From: Methylovirgula sp. 4M-Z18
Lineage (GTDB): Bacteria; Pseudomonadota; Alphaproteobacteria; Rhizobiales; Beijerinckiaceae
Assembly (NCBI RefSeq): GCF_037890675.1
Contig: NZ_CP149574.1
Location: forward strand, 1,302,001-1,366,000
Reading direction: 5' to 3'
DNA: 64,000 nucleotides
This document shows positions 16,789 to 25,433 of the stretch, piece by piece (position 1 is the first letter of the stretch; every line of letters starts with the position of its first letter). The position numbers were made by a program, and so were the translations under genes. The notes below the pieces were generated by a model, which searched no databases, had not been told where the DNA came from, and saw only the letters and a program-made list of their open reading frames with translations.

Positions 16789-19695
16789 GTGCAATATGCG
16801 TCCATGGCTCTCGCGCAGCGCATCGTCGCCGCTCCCAAAGTGAAGCGGTCCAGCTTGGCCAAACGCAAGCTGCGCGACGTTTTGGACGCAGGAGGCGAGA
16901 TCGCGGCACCGCACATCGAGGCCTTGCTGCTCGGGATCGCCGACCATTCGCCTTACCTTTGGACTTTGATCGTCCGCGATGTGGGGCGCCTGCACGGCCT
17001 CTTGCACACGGAACCGGAAGAAAAACTGCGGGCGATCATTGCCGATGTCCTGAAACTGGGGCTGGACGCGGCAAGCGAAGCCGCTTTGATGCAGGGCCTG
17101 CGCAAGGCCAAGCAGGAATTGGCGCTGCTGGTGGCGTTGTGCGATCTCGGCGGCGTTTGGGGACTGACCCAGGTGACAGGCGCTTTGTCGTCTTTTGCCG
17201 ATGCGTGCGTTGCCGCGTCCCTGCGCTTTCTGCTGATCGAAGCGCAGCGCGCAGGGGCGGTTCATCTCGCGGAGCCGGATAATCCCGAACGCGGCTGCGG
17301 CATTTTTGTTCTGGCGATGGGGAAGCACGGCGCGCGCGAATTGAATTATTCGAGCGACATCGATCTGATCGTGCTGTTCGATCTCGCCTCGCCGGCTTTC
17401 GCGCCTGGGGCCGAGCCAGGCGCACAAATCGTGCGCATGACCAAGCGGCTCGTGAAACACCTGCAAGAGCGCACGTCGGACGGCTACGTCTTTCGCGTCG
17501 ATTTGCGGCTGCGACCGGATCCCGGCGCGACGGCGGTTGCGATTTCGATCACGACGGCATTTTCCTACTATGAAACGCTTGGGCAGAATTGGGAGCGGGC
17601 GGCGCTGATCAAGGCGCGGCCGGTTGCGGGAGATATCCCTGTCGGACAATCATTTCTCGCCGAATTGCGGCCCTTCATCTGGCGCAAATATTTCGATTAT
17701 GCCGCCATCGCCGATATCCATGCGATGAAGCGGCAGATCCATGCCTTTAAAGGGCATGGCGAAGTCGCGGTCGCCGGCCACGATTTGAAACTCGGGCGCG
17801 GCGGCATCCGCGAAATCGAATTCTTCGTGCAAACCCAGCAACTGATTTTCGGTGGCCGCCGTCCGGATTTGCGTGGCGCGCAAACCTTATCCATGCTGCG
17901 CGCGTTGCACGACGATGGCTGGGTGTCGGAAAAAGCGGTCCGCGATCTGTCGGATGCCTATGATTTTCTGCGCCGGCTCGAGCATCGCCGGCAAATGATC
18001 GACGACGAGCAGACCCAGCGTCTGCCGGCGGATGACGCGGATCTCAAGTCTTTCGCCGCTTTCTGCGGCTATGCCCGGTTCGAGAGCTTCCGCAAGGTGC
18101 TGCTGCATCATTTGCGTCACGTCGAGATGCATTATGCGCGCCTGTTCGAGCACGCGCCGGAGCTCGCGACGGAGGTCGGCAATCTGGTTTTTACCGGTGT
18201 CACGGACGATCCGGAAACATTGAAAACCTTGCGCGACATGGATTTCCGCGAACCGGAGGCGGCGGCTGAAACCGTTCGCGGCTGGCATTTCGGCCGACGC
18301 GTTGCGGTGCGCAGTGCCCGGGCGCGCGAAGTGCTGACCGAGCTGATCCCAAGCTTGTTGAAATCCTTTTCCGATTCTGGCGATCCGGATGCGGCGCTCA
18401 AAGCATTCGATGCGGCGCTCGAGAAAATGCCTGCGGCGATTGAGCTTTTTGCAATTTTGAAGTCCAACGGCGCGATCCGGCAATTGTTCGCCGACATTCT
18501 TGGGGCCGCGCCGCGTCTCGCTCAGGCGGTGATCGCGCGGCCGCATCTTTTGGACGCGGCCATCGATCCCGACCAGCTCAGTCCGCGCGCCGACGATGCC
18601 GCGTTCGACGCGCGGGTGAACGCTTCGCTGCAAAATGTCGCGGGCGAGGAGTTTTTGGACAAGGCGCGCGATCTGGGACGAGAGGAAATATTTCTCATTT
18701 CCGTGCGGCTGCTTGGCGGCGTGTTCGATGCGAAATTGGCGGGCAGCGCCTACTCGGCCTTGGCAGCGTCGCTGGTGCGCGCGACGCTCGCGCAGGTGCA
18801 GGCGGCGATGGCCCAGGAATATGGCACTGTTCCGTCCAGCGCCTGCGCGGTCTTCGCGATGGGTAAGCTTGGCTCGCAGGAAATGACCGCGGCCTCAGAC
18901 CTCGATCTCATCGTCATCTACGATTTCGATTCCGAGCGGCCGGACTCGGATGGAGCGAAGTCGCTGCATGCGGTGCAATATTTCACGCGCCTCACCCAGC
19001 GCCTGTTGTCGAGCATTTCCGCGCCGACGCGGCGTGGCCGCCTGTACGAGGTCGATATGCGGTTGCGCCCGTCCGGCCGCAAAGGGCCGCTTGCGACGCA
19101 AATCGACGGTTTCGCCGATTACCAAAGCAAGGAAGCAGAAAACTGGGAACATATGGCACTGACCCGCGCACGCTTCGTCGCCGGAGATGCGGCGCTCGCC
19201 AAACGCGTCGAGGCCGTGATTGAAACGGCGATCGGTCAGGATAAAGATGTCGCGCATATCAAGCGCGATGTCCGCGAGATGCGGGCGCTGATCGCCCAAG
19301 AGAAGGGCGAGGCCGATCCGTGGGATCTGAAGCTCGCGTCAGGCGGCATCATCGATCTCGAATTTCTCTCGCAATATCATTGCTTGGCTTTCAGCGCCGC
19401 GCATCCGAGCCTGCTCAAGCGCCGGACCGATCTGGTGCTGGCGGAGGCGGCGCAACTCGGCCTCTTGGCGCCGGACGATGCGGCGATTCTGCAGGAGGCT
19501 TATGATCTCTATACATGCGCCACGCAGATGATGCGTCTGACCGTCGACGGCGCGTTTGATCCGCACAAGGTGCCGAATGCCGTGAAGCAGCAGATCGCGC
19601 GCGGCTGCGCCTTGCCCGATTTTCGCACGCTGGACAAGCAACTCACCGGCCTGCGCCGCGAGGTGCGGCGGATTTTCAAGCATGTCCTGCAATAG
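16789..19695 (+). CDS. glnE: Bifunctional glutamine synthetase adenylyltransferase/adenylyl-removing enzyme
   Basis: 968 residues, the normal length. There are two nucleotidyltransferase domains: the N-terminal adenylyl-removing domain with SSDIDLIVLFDL near residue 189 and the C-terminal adenylylating domain with SDLDLIVIYDFD near residue 704, each followed by a helical linker (GGIREIEFFVQ and GGIIDLEFLSQ). It sets glutamine synthetase activity according to PII signals. The start is GTG 16789 (MQYASMAL), 44 bases after the kinase stop; an ATG at 16804 is an alternative. The same order (two-component pair, then glnE) is found in rhizobia. Confidence 0.96.
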   Translation: MQYASMALAQRIVAAPKVKRSSLAKRKLRDVLDAGGEIAAPHIEALLLGIADHSPYLWTLIVRDVGRLHGLLHTEPEEKLRAIIADVLKLGLDAASEAALMQGLRKAKQELALLVALCDLGGVWGLTQVTGALSSFADACVAASLRFLLIEAQRAGAVHLAEPDNPERGCGIFVLAMGKHGARELNYSSDIDLIVLFDLASPAFAPGAEPGAQIVRMTKRLVKHLQERTSDGYVFRVDLRLRPDPGATAVAISITTAFSYYETLGQNWERAALIKARPVAGDIPVGQSFLAELRPFIWRKYFDYAAIADIHAMKRQIHAFKGHGEVAVAGHDLKLGRGGIREIEFFVQTQQLIFGGRRPDLRGAQTLSMLRALHDDGWVSEKAVRDLSDAYDFLRRLEHRRQMIDDEQTQRLPADDADLKSFAAFCGYARFESFRKVLLHHLRHVEMHYARLFEHAPELATEVGNLVFTGVTDDPETLKTLRDMDFREPEAAAETVRGWHFGRRVAVRSARAREVLTELIPSLLKSFSDSGDPDAALKAFDAALEKMPAAIELFAILKSNGAIRQLFADILGAAPRLAQAVIARPHLLDAAIDPDQLSPRADDAAFDARVNASLQNVAGEEFLDKARDLGREEIFLISVRLLGGVFDAKLAGSAYSALAASLVRATLAQVQAAMAQEYGTVPSSACAVFAMGKLGSQEMTAASDLDLIVIYDFDSERPDSDGAKSLHAVQYFTRLTQRLLSSISAPTRRGRLYEVDMRLRPSGRKGPLATQIDGFADYQSKEAENWEHMALTRARFVAGDAALAKRVEAVIETAIGQDKDVAHIKRDVREMRALIAQEKGEADPWDLKLASGGIIDLEFLSQYHCLAFSAAHPSLLKRRTDLVLAEAAQLGLLAPDDAAILQEAYDLYTCATQMMRLTVDGAFDPHKVPNAVKQQIARGCALPDFRTLDKQLTGLRREVRRIFKHVLQ

Positions 19696-19755
19696 CCGGG
19701 CAAGCCTGGTTCTCAGGAGCGTCGTGCAACGACACGGATGAGTGCAAGTTATCGC

Positions 19756-20190
19756 TCAGATGCCACCATCCGGCGGCGAGCTGTTCTCCTGCGGCACGTC
19801 GTCGGTGATCTCGTAATAGTCGCCCTTCAACTGCACGCACAGGTGCTTGGTCAATCGCAATCCCGTCGGTTCGTTGATCGTGCTCGCGGCGATCGACATG
19901 TGATTCTTGCCACGGCCATCCCAGAAAATTTGGGTGCCGCATTTCGAGCAAAAGCCGTGCCGCACGGCAGGCGAGGAGCGATACCAGCGCAGCTTGCCGG
20001 GGCCGCGATGGATGATTTCGAGATTTGCCGTCTCACACGCCGAATAGGCGGCATAATGACTGTGCAGGCGGCGGCACCACGGACAGTGACAAGCCCAGAC
20101 ATCCCGTAAGGGGCCGCGAACCACATATCGAACCGACCCGCAGAGGCATCCGCCCGTCGCCCGGACCGGATTATTTTCGGATTCTGTCAT
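19756..20190 (-). CDS. GFA-family zinc-binding protein (glutathione-dependent formaldehyde-activating-like)
   Basis: 144 residues from ATG 20190, chosen because AAGGAG precedes it; an ATG 21 bases upstream lacks a ribosome site. The zinc-binding cysteines of the GFA fold are all visible: GCLCGSVRY, ACHCPWCRR and FCSKCGTQ. Most members are not true formaldehyde enzymes and their reaction is unknown, so only the fold is assigned. It is convergent with glnE. Confidence 0.82.
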   Translation of the reverse strand: MTESENNPVRATGGCLCGSVRYVVRGPLRDVWACHCPWCRRLHSHYAAYSACETANLEIIHRGPGKLRWYRSSPAVRHGFCSKCGTQIFWDGRGKNHMSIAASTINEPTGLRLTKHLCVQLKGDYYEITDDVPQENSSPPDGGI

Positions 20191-20259
20191 CGGCGCTCCT
20201 TGCATTCGCATCTTATAGAACTATAATCCTAGAACTATGGTCGTATCAGGAGAATATCA

Positions 20260-20520
20260 ATGGCCGGCTTTCTTCGCAAGATTTGCAATGATTGGCTTGC
20301 GGCGCGGCAGCGTCGTGCCAATATGGAGTTTCTTCTGACCTTGAGCGACGAGACGTTACAGGACATCGGCGTGGAAAGGTCGGAGATCGGGGCCAAGCTT
20401 GGTGAAGCGACGGCCGCAGAGGCCGGCGCAAGCATGGTCTGGAGCGTGCGATGGCCCGGTATGCGGGCCTTGACCAAGGCATGGAGACATTATGGCTTCG
20501 GCGGATATAGCCTTCGATGA
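20260..20520 (+). CDS. DUF1127 small protein
   Basis: 86 residues. The DUF1127 core is clear: RRANMEFLLTLSDETLQDIG followed by VERSEI. Such small Arg-rich proteins are common in alphaproteobacteria and some bind RNA or modulate small-RNA decay. This copy has an extra 35-residue C-terminal tail. It overlaps the next gene by 29 bases in another frame. Confidence 0.75.
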   Translation: MAGFLRKICNDWLAARQRRANMEFLLTLSDETLQDIGVERSEIGAKLGEATAAEAGASMVWSVRWPGMRALTKAWRHYGFGGYSLR

Positions 20521-20815
20521 TGCGGCGCGGTGCTTGGCCGAACTCGGCCATCCGCATCGCCTGCAAATCTTCCAGCTGCTGATCCGGGCCGGAGATACAG
20601 GGCTCGCCGTCGGCGAGATCCAGAGGCAGCTCGGCATCCCGAAGTCCACCTTGGCCCATCATCTGGCGCAGCTTCTGGCAGCCGGGCTGATGACGCAGGA
20701 GCGGGAGGGCCGCGTGCAGCGCTGCCGGATTGCGGCGGCGCGAGCGAGTGCCTTCATCAATTTCTTTGTGACCGGCTGCGAGGGTTTGCCTGGCATCGAG
20801 CATTTGCCGGTTTAG
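20492..20815 (+). CDS. ArsR-family helix-turn-helix repressor
   Basis: 107 residues with a winged helix-turn-helix (GEIQRQLGIPKSTLAHHLAQLLAAGLM, about 42-68) and the ArsR N-terminal block LAELGHPHRLQIFQLLI. No Cys pair of the classical ELCVC metal site is seen; the single Cys residues are scattered, so the ligand is unknown. It overlaps the DUF1127 gene by 29 bases, implying co-expression. Confidence 0.82.
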   Translation: MASADIAFDDAARCLAELGHPHRLQIFQLLIRAGDTGLAVGEIQRQLGIPKSTLAHHLAQLLAAGLMTQEREGRVQRCRIAAARASAFINFFVTGCEGLPGIEHLPV

Positions 20816-20845
20816 ACGCATCGCCGAGCCCGCGTGCCGCTTCCA

Positions 20846-21460
20846 CTAACTCGCTGAACGCCGCGACGGAACCGCTGCCATCGCGCTCTTGAGCAGATCG
20901 ACGAGAATTCCCTGGCGCTGCCGTTCCGTAAGGCCGGTGCGCTTCAATCCCCGCCAAACCGAAACGCTGCAGAGCGCCATCAGCACGCCGATCAATTGCT
21001 CGCTGGGCACCTCCTCGGCAAGCGTCTCCCGGATGAGTGCCTCGATCCCACCGTCGACCATGATGAGGAACTGGTCGAGTTCTGGAATCCTGTCGCGATC
21101 GTTGGCCGCCTTGAGCAGTCGGAACGCGCCGCGCATGTAAAAGGCGTCGAGTTCTGCCACCAGCCGCTCAAGCCGGCTCTGCCTGGTCACTAGCCCCTGG
21201 AATAGTTGCGGTGCGTCGGCCGGGAAGGGCGGGCGCATGTCCTCGGCGACATGGGCGCCGCAAGCCATCACCAGCGCGCCGATCGTCGGGAAGTGGCGGA
21301 GGACCGTTGCCGGGCCGACGCCGGCGCGTTCGGCGACATCGGCAAAAGAGGTCGTCGCCACGCCCTGCTCGTCGTGCAGCGCCATTGTCGCACGCACGAT
21401 CCGCTCGCGTGTCTCGTCGCGCGCCGTTGCGCGCTTTTTCATCTGGTATGGTCTCGACAT
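20846..21460 (-). CDS. TetR/AcrR-family repressor
   Basis: From ATG 21460 (MSRPYQMKKR) 204 residues; a start further upstream would run through the intergenic promoter region. The N-terminal DNA-binding helix-turn-helix is RERIVRATMALHDEQGVATTSFADVAERAGVGPATVLRHFPT. The ligand domain ends in a family-typical helix (LTERQRQGILVDLLKSAM). It is divergent from a cupin gene with a 96-base shared control region holding an inverted repeat, so it probably represses itself and the cupin/SnoaL genes. Confidence 0.88.
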   Translation of the reverse strand: MSRPYQMKKRATARDETRERIVRATMALHDEQGVATTSFADVAERAGVGPATVLRHFPTIGALVMACGAHVAEDMRPPFPADAPQLFQGLVTRQSRLERLVAELDAFYMRGAFRLLKAANDRDRIPELDQFLIMVDGGIEALIRETLAEEVPSEQLIGVLMALCSVSVWRGLKRTGLTERQRQGILVDLLKSAMAAVPSRRSAS

Positions 21461-21472
21461 GCATTTTCCATA

Positions 21473-21510
21473 TTGACGAAATAATAATTCCGCGAAATAC
21501 TTATTTTTCG
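21473..21510 (+). promoter_or_regulatory. Divergent promoter with candidate TetR operator
   Basis: A plausible promoter for the cupin gene: -35 TTGACG (21473-21478), 17-base spacer, -10 AATACT (21496-21501). An inverted repeat CGAAA-N8-TTTCG (21493-21497 and 21506-21510) covers the -10 region, as expected for a TetR-type operator. Confidence 0.45.
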
Positions 21511-21556
21511 AAAATACACCAGACCGCTCAGGCCGTCTACAAGGGAGGTTCCCGGA

Positions 21557-22045
21557 ATGATCGCCCAATCGCCGATGCCCAAAGCCGTAGTGGCCGTGCC
21601 GGCCGAGCGCCGGTGGTTTCTTGGCCTGCCGACATGGATTCGCGCCAGTGGCGCCGAGACGAACGGCACGCTCAGCCTGCTTGAGCAGGTCATACCGCCG
21701 GGATTTGTCTCACCCTGGCACGTTCATCACAACGAGGACGAGTCGTTCTACGTCATCGACGGCACGATGACCGTGGTCGTCGGTGACAGCGCGGTCACGC
21801 TCAATGCCGGCGATTTCGGTTTTGGTCCGCGCGGGATCCCGCACGGCTTTCGTATCGAGGGGACGAAGCCCGCCCGCATCCTCCTCATGACCAACAGCGG
21901 CGGCCTCGCCGCGTTTATCCGCGAGACGAGCGTTCCGGCGGAAGGCGCCGCGCCGCCCGAATTGAATCCCGCCGATTTGCCGAAGGTCGCCGCGGCAGCG
22001 GAAAGGCACGGCATGACTATCCTTGGTCCGATGCCAGGCATTTGA
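21557..22045 (+). CDS. Cupin-domain protein
   Basis: 162 residues. The cupin metal motif is HVHHNEDESFYVIDG (H55, H57, E62), with the second motif at FGPRGIPHGFRIEG. A single beta-barrel domain with a short helical tail. Related proteins are dioxygenases, isomerases or small-molecule binders; the substrate cannot be told. GGGAGG precedes the ATG. Divergent from the TetR gene and followed by a SnoaL-like gene 54 bases on. Confidence 0.82.
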   Translation: MIAQSPMPKAVVAVPAERRWFLGLPTWIRASGAETNGTLSLLEQVIPPGFVSPWHVHHNEDESFYVIDGTMTVVVGDSAVTLNAGDFGFGPRGIPHGFRIEGTKPARILLMTNSGGLAAFIRETSVPAEGAAPPELNPADLPKVAAAAERHGMTILGPMPGI

Positions 22046-22099
22046 GCCAAGCGAGGTTTTTCGCAGGCGGCCTTCCAACGCATATCAGGGGAGGATCTC

Positions 22100-22519
22100 A
22101 TGAACATCCAAGAACGGTACGGCAGCGACAATGACTTGAGCGCCATCGACAAGACGCGCGACGCGCATGTCGCCGCCCTTAATGGCGGCGACACCGGTGC
22201 CTGGGTTGCGCTGTTCGCCGAAGATGGCGTACAGATGCCGCCCAACGCCCCGGCGAATATCGGCATGGCGATGATCGGCGCGTGGTCGAAAGCGCTATTG
22301 AGCCACTTTCAAGTCGAGTTCGCCCTCGCGGTCGACGAGGTCCGCGTCTCCGGTGACTGGGCTTTCGAGCGCGGCGGCTACACGATCGGTTTGAACGCTG
22401 CGGCCGCTGGTTCGGTGATGCGGGACAGTGGCAAATACATCACGATCTATCAGAAGAGCGCGACGGGCATATGGCGTATGGCGCGCGATATTTGGAACAG
22501 TAATAATTCCGCTGCCTGA
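22100..22519 (+). CDS. SnoaL/DUF4440-type NTF2-fold protein
   Basis: 139 residues with the cone-shaped NTF2-like pattern: an N-terminal helix (DKTRDAHVAALNGGDTGAWVALFAEDGV), PNAP.. loop, and final strands (GKYITIYQKSATGIWRMARDIWNSN). Members are ketosteroid-isomerase-like enzymes or binding proteins. Good ribosome site (GGGGAGG). Probably in one operon with the cupin gene under the TetR regulator. Confidence 0.78.
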   Translation: MNIQERYGSDNDLSAIDKTRDAHVAALNGGDTGAWVALFAEDGVQMPPNAPANIGMAMIGAWSKALLSHFQVEFALAVDEVRVSGDWAFERGGYTIGLNAAAAGSVMRDSGKYITIYQKSATGIWRMARDIWNSNNSAA

Positions 22520-22540
22520 AGCGCGCGCAACCATTCATCG

Positions 22541-23461
22541 TCAGAGCGGCCGCAAGCGGTCGAAAACAAGCTTGAAGAACCGTGCGTCGTCAAGATCGGT
22601 GATCACCGTGCAATTCGCCGGCCTTCCCACGCGATGGCGCTCCGACACGGCGGCGACGGTTCGGCCGCGGGTGAGCGGCGAGGCGCATTCGACCTCGACT
22701 CGCGCCTCAACCCCGGAAAACAGTGTCGGATCGATCAGGTGCGCCACGACGCAAGGATCGTGCAGCATCGGGTCGCCGGTGCCGTAGTGGGCGAGCATAT
22801 CGGCTGACTCTTGCGACACGTCGTTGGGTTGGGCGCGCAGCGCCGCCATCCGGTCGCGGGTCACAACCGCCTTGCCGGTGACATCGAGGCCGAACATCGT
22901 CAGCCTGCAGCCGGAGGACATGACGACTTCGGCCGCATGCGGGTCGACCCAGATATTGAACTCGGCCTCCGGCGTCGAATTGCCCGGGCGGAAGGCGGCG
23001 CCGCCCATGAAGACGATTTCCTTGATATCCTGCGCAATGCTCGGCTCTTTCAGCAAAGCGAGCGCAATATTCGTCATCGGGCCGATCGGGCACAAGGTGA
23101 TTTCGCCGGGCGCGTTTCGCACGGTGTCGATGATGAAATCCACCGCATGCTGGCTTTGCACGCCGAAGGGCGCGTTGGGCAGATCGACGCCGCCGAGGCC
23201 GTCGTTGCCATGCACACTGCCAGCCCGCCCCGGGGCGGGGAAAATTCCGTTCGCGCAGCCCTTGTAAACCGGAATGTCGGCGCGGCCCGCAAGCGCGCAG
23301 ATGCGCAAGGCATTCCGAGTCGTGTTCGACAAGGGCACATTGCCGGCAACCGTGGTGATGCCGACGAGTTCGATTTCATCCGGCGAGCCGAAGGCGAGAA
23401 ACAAGGCGATGGCGTCGTCAACCCCCGGGTCGCAATCGATGATGATACGATGTTTTGCCAT
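22541..23461 (-). CDS. Inosine-uridine-preferring nucleoside hydrolase
   Basis: 306 residues from ATG 23461 (MAKHRIIIDCDPGVDDA). The calcium-binding Asp cluster DCDPGVDD is at 9-16, and the second conserved region is HDPCVVAHLIDP with the third Asp. The fold-typical GPMTNIALAL is present. It splits ribonucleosides into ribose and base. No transporter neighbours are seen. The frame stays open 57 codons upstream, but the sequence before 23461 does not look like family N-terminus. Confidence 0.92.
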   Translation of the reverse strand: MAKHRIIIDCDPGVDDAIALFLAFGSPDEIELVGITTVAGNVPLSNTTRNALRICALAGRADIPVYKGCANGIFPAPGRAGSVHGNDGLGGVDLPNAPFGVQSQHAVDFIIDTVRNAPGEITLCPIGPMTNIALALLKEPSIAQDIKEIVFMGGAAFRPGNSTPEAEFNIWVDPHAAEVVMSSGCRLTMFGLDVTGKAVVTRDRMAALRAQPNDVSQESADMLAHYGTGDPMLHDPCVVAHLIDPTLFSGVEARVEVECASPLTRGRTVAAVSERHRVGRPANCTVITDLDDARFFKLVFDRLRPL

Positions 23462-23662
23462 GATGAAATCCTGATCGGCTGGAAGGCCTGATTGTTCCAT
23501 GGTTTTCGAGCTTACATGCTCTTCTTCCTCTCTGAACGCGGGCCCGCCCGACTTCAACATCAAAAAATGCCCAAACCGAGCATACCCGGCTTGCGGTTTG
23601 GGCGAGGGCCGCGTCGGCTGTTCCCGAACCATGGCGTCGAGGCGGACCGCCGGGAATGTTCA

Positions 23663-23694
23663 TTGACTCTATCGTATCCCCCTGGATAGGATAT
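23663..23694 (+). promoter_or_regulatory. Promoter and candidate metal-regulator operator before dmeR
   Basis: -35 TTGACT at 23663-23668 and -10 TAGGAT at 23687-23692 (18-base spacer). Between and over the -10 lies ATCGTATCCCCCTGGATAGG, a C-tract flanked by AT-rich half sites, the architecture of RcnR/DmeR-type operators. The -10 sits only 6 bases before the ATG at 23699, so the transcript may be leaderless. Confidence 0.55.
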
Positions 23695-23698
23695 GATC

Positions 23699-23980
23699 AT
23701 GAGCGAAGACCCCTCCCTGCACCAAAGTCATCCCGACATCATCAAGCGCCTCAAGCGCGCCGACGGTCATCTCAAGAGCGTGATCGAGATGATCGAGGCC
23801 GGCCGGCCGTGTTTGGACATTGCCCAGCAGCTCCATGCCGTCGAGAAGGCGATCGGCCAGGCCAAGAAGACGCTGATCCAGGACCATCTCGATCATTGCC
23901 TTGAAGACGTTGTCGGCCCGCTGCCCAGCGACCGGCGCCGCACGATCGACGAGTTCAAAGAAATCACCAAGTATCTGTGA
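23699..23980 (+). CDS. dmeR: RcnR/CsoR-family metal-sensing repressor, DmeR-like
   Basis: 93 residues from ATG 23699; an ATG at 23693 adds two residues. All-helical family pattern: HPDIIKRLKRADGHLKSVIEMIEAGRPCLDIAQQLHAVEKAI, with candidate metal ligands at N-terminal His residues, the Cys of GRPC and the QDHLDHC cluster. It senses probably Co(II) or Ni(II) and releases the operator upstream. The following gene is a CDF exporter, the same arrangement as dmeR-dmeF of Rhizobium leguminosarum, which is the basis for the name. Confidence 0.82.
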   Translation: MSEDPSLHQSHPDIIKRLKRADGHLKSVIEMIEAGRPCLDIAQQLHAVEKAIGQAKKTLIQDHLDHCLEDVVGPLPSDRRRTIDEFKEITKYL

Positions 23981-23988
23981 GGTTGACC

Positions 23989-25338
23989 GTGCTTGCCGCA
24001 ATCAAGGAATGGTTCGGCTATGGCGGCCACGGTCACCGCCATGGTCACGCTCATGGCGCGCACGGCCATTCCCACGGGGAAGGAGGCCATGGCCATACCC
24101 ATGGCGTGATCGATCCAAGTATCGCCAGTTCCGAGCGGGGCATCTGGGCGATCAAATGGTCGTTTATCATTCTCGCTGTGACGGCGGTGCTCCAGTTGAT
24201 CGTGGTGTTCGCCTCCGGCAGCGTGGCGCTGCTCGCCGACACGATCCACAATATCGGCGATGCGACGACGGCCATTCCGCTGTGGATCGCCTTCGTGCTG
24301 GTGCGGCGCCCCCCCACTGCCACGTTCAATTACGGCCTTGGCCGTGTCGAGGATTTCGCGGGCCTGGTGATCGTGCTGATCATCCTGTTCAGCGCGCTCG
24401 TCGCCGGCTATGAAGCGATCGACCGCCTCATCCATCCCCAACCGATCGCTCAGCTTGGCGCCGTCGCCATCGCCGGCCTGATCGGCTTCATCGGCAACGA
24501 AGTCGTCGCGATTTTCCGCATCAAGGTGGGGCGCGAGATGAGCAGCGCGGCTCTGATCGCGGACGGGTATCACGCCCGTACCGATGGCCTCACCAGTCTT
24601 GCCGTGGTGCTCGGGGCCTTCGGCGTCTGGATCGGCTTTCCGCTCGCCGATCCCATCATCGGCCTCCTGATTACCATCGCCATCTTGGGGATCGTCTGGC
24701 AGTCGGCCCACGCCGTGATCACCCGCAGTCTCGATGGCATCGAACCGAGCGTGCGCGATGAAATCCGCCATGCCGCCGAGCATGTCGCGGGGATCAGGCA
24801 GGTGACGGATACCAAGGCGCGTTGGCTTGGGCACAAGCTGCACGCCGATGTCACTATCCGCGTGGATGAAGGCCTCAATGTCGCGCAAGCCGGAACGATC
24901 GCAGCGGCATTGAGGAGCGAACTATACGCCCATTTGCCGCCGCTCGGATCGGCGACGATACAATTCGCGCGCAGCGACGAGGCCTCTGCGTCAGCGCCGG
25001 CTGCGCATAGCCATCATCATGCGCCCGAACCGTTCGAAATTGCCTCGAGCCTCGCGATCGGCCGCCTCGCAATCGTCGATACGCCGAATGGCGAGCGCAT
25101 GCGGCTCTCGGTGCAAAGTCATGCGGCGGGGCTGGAAGCTCTGGTGCGGATCTTCCGTGAGAACGGCAGGGTCGAAACGCTGCCGCTGCGTCCTGCCGCT
25201 GACGATCATCATGCCTTGCTGAGCGAGGTCGCTCCCGAGGAGCCGCATGAGTTCAATGCCGAACTCGTCCTCACCGCGGGCGGGAAGAGTGAAGCGCATC
25301 CGTTTTGCATGGAAGAACCGGAAGGTCGTCACCATTAG
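23989..25338 (+). CDS. dmeF: CDF-family divalent metal efflux protein, DmeF-like
   Basis: Start GTG 23989 has GAGG six bases before it; GTG 23977, overlapping the dmeR stop, is the alternative. The N-terminus is a His-rich loop of alternating His/Gly over residues 10-40. Six membrane helices follow with the metal-site motifs HNIGDATTA and HARTDGLTS, then the cytoplasmic domain. After the normal CDF end there is an added tail of about 120 residues with a second His cluster (HSHHHAPE) and HEFNAELVLTAGGKSEAHPF, which looks like a separate metal-handling segment. It exports cobalt or nickel to the periplasm. Confidence 0.87.
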   Translation: MLAAIKEWFGYGGHGHRHGHAHGAHGHSHGEGGHGHTHGVIDPSIASSERGIWAIKWSFIILAVTAVLQLIVVFASGSVALLADTIHNIGDATTAIPLWIAFVLVRRPPTATFNYGLGRVEDFAGLVIVLIILFSALVAGYEAIDRLIHPQPIAQLGAVAIAGLIGFIGNEVVAIFRIKVGREMSSAALIADGYHARTDGLTSLAVVLGAFGVWIGFPLADPIIGLLITIAILGIVWQSAHAVITRSLDGIEPSVRDEIRHAAEHVAGIRQVTDTKARWLGHKLHADVTIRVDEGLNVAQAGTIAAALRSELYAHLPPLGSATIQFARSDEASASAPAAHSHHHAPEPFEIASSLAIGRLAIVDTPNGERMRLSVQSHAAGLEALVRIFRENGRVETLPLRPAADDHHALLSEVAPEEPHEFNAELVLTAGGKSEAHPFCMEEPEGRHH

Positions 25339-25372
25339 ACCATAGGACGCCGGGGGCCGAAGCGGCGAAAAT

Positions 25373-25405
25373 TTGACAAATCCGAATTGAGAACATATAG
25401 TGAAC
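25373..25405 (+). promoter_or_regulatory. SOS (LexA-controlled) promoter
   Basis: A near-consensus promoter: -35 TTGACA (25373-25378), exactly 17 bases, -10 TATAGT (25396-25401). Overlapping the -10 is GAAC-N7-GAAC (25391-25394 and 25402-25405), the alphaproteobacterial LexA box read on either strand. The layout is that of a tightly LexA-repressed gene, but no known SOS gene follows on the plus strand. Confidence 0.75.
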
Positions 25406-25433
25406 ATAAGGTTTGGCAAGGAATTGCAAATCC

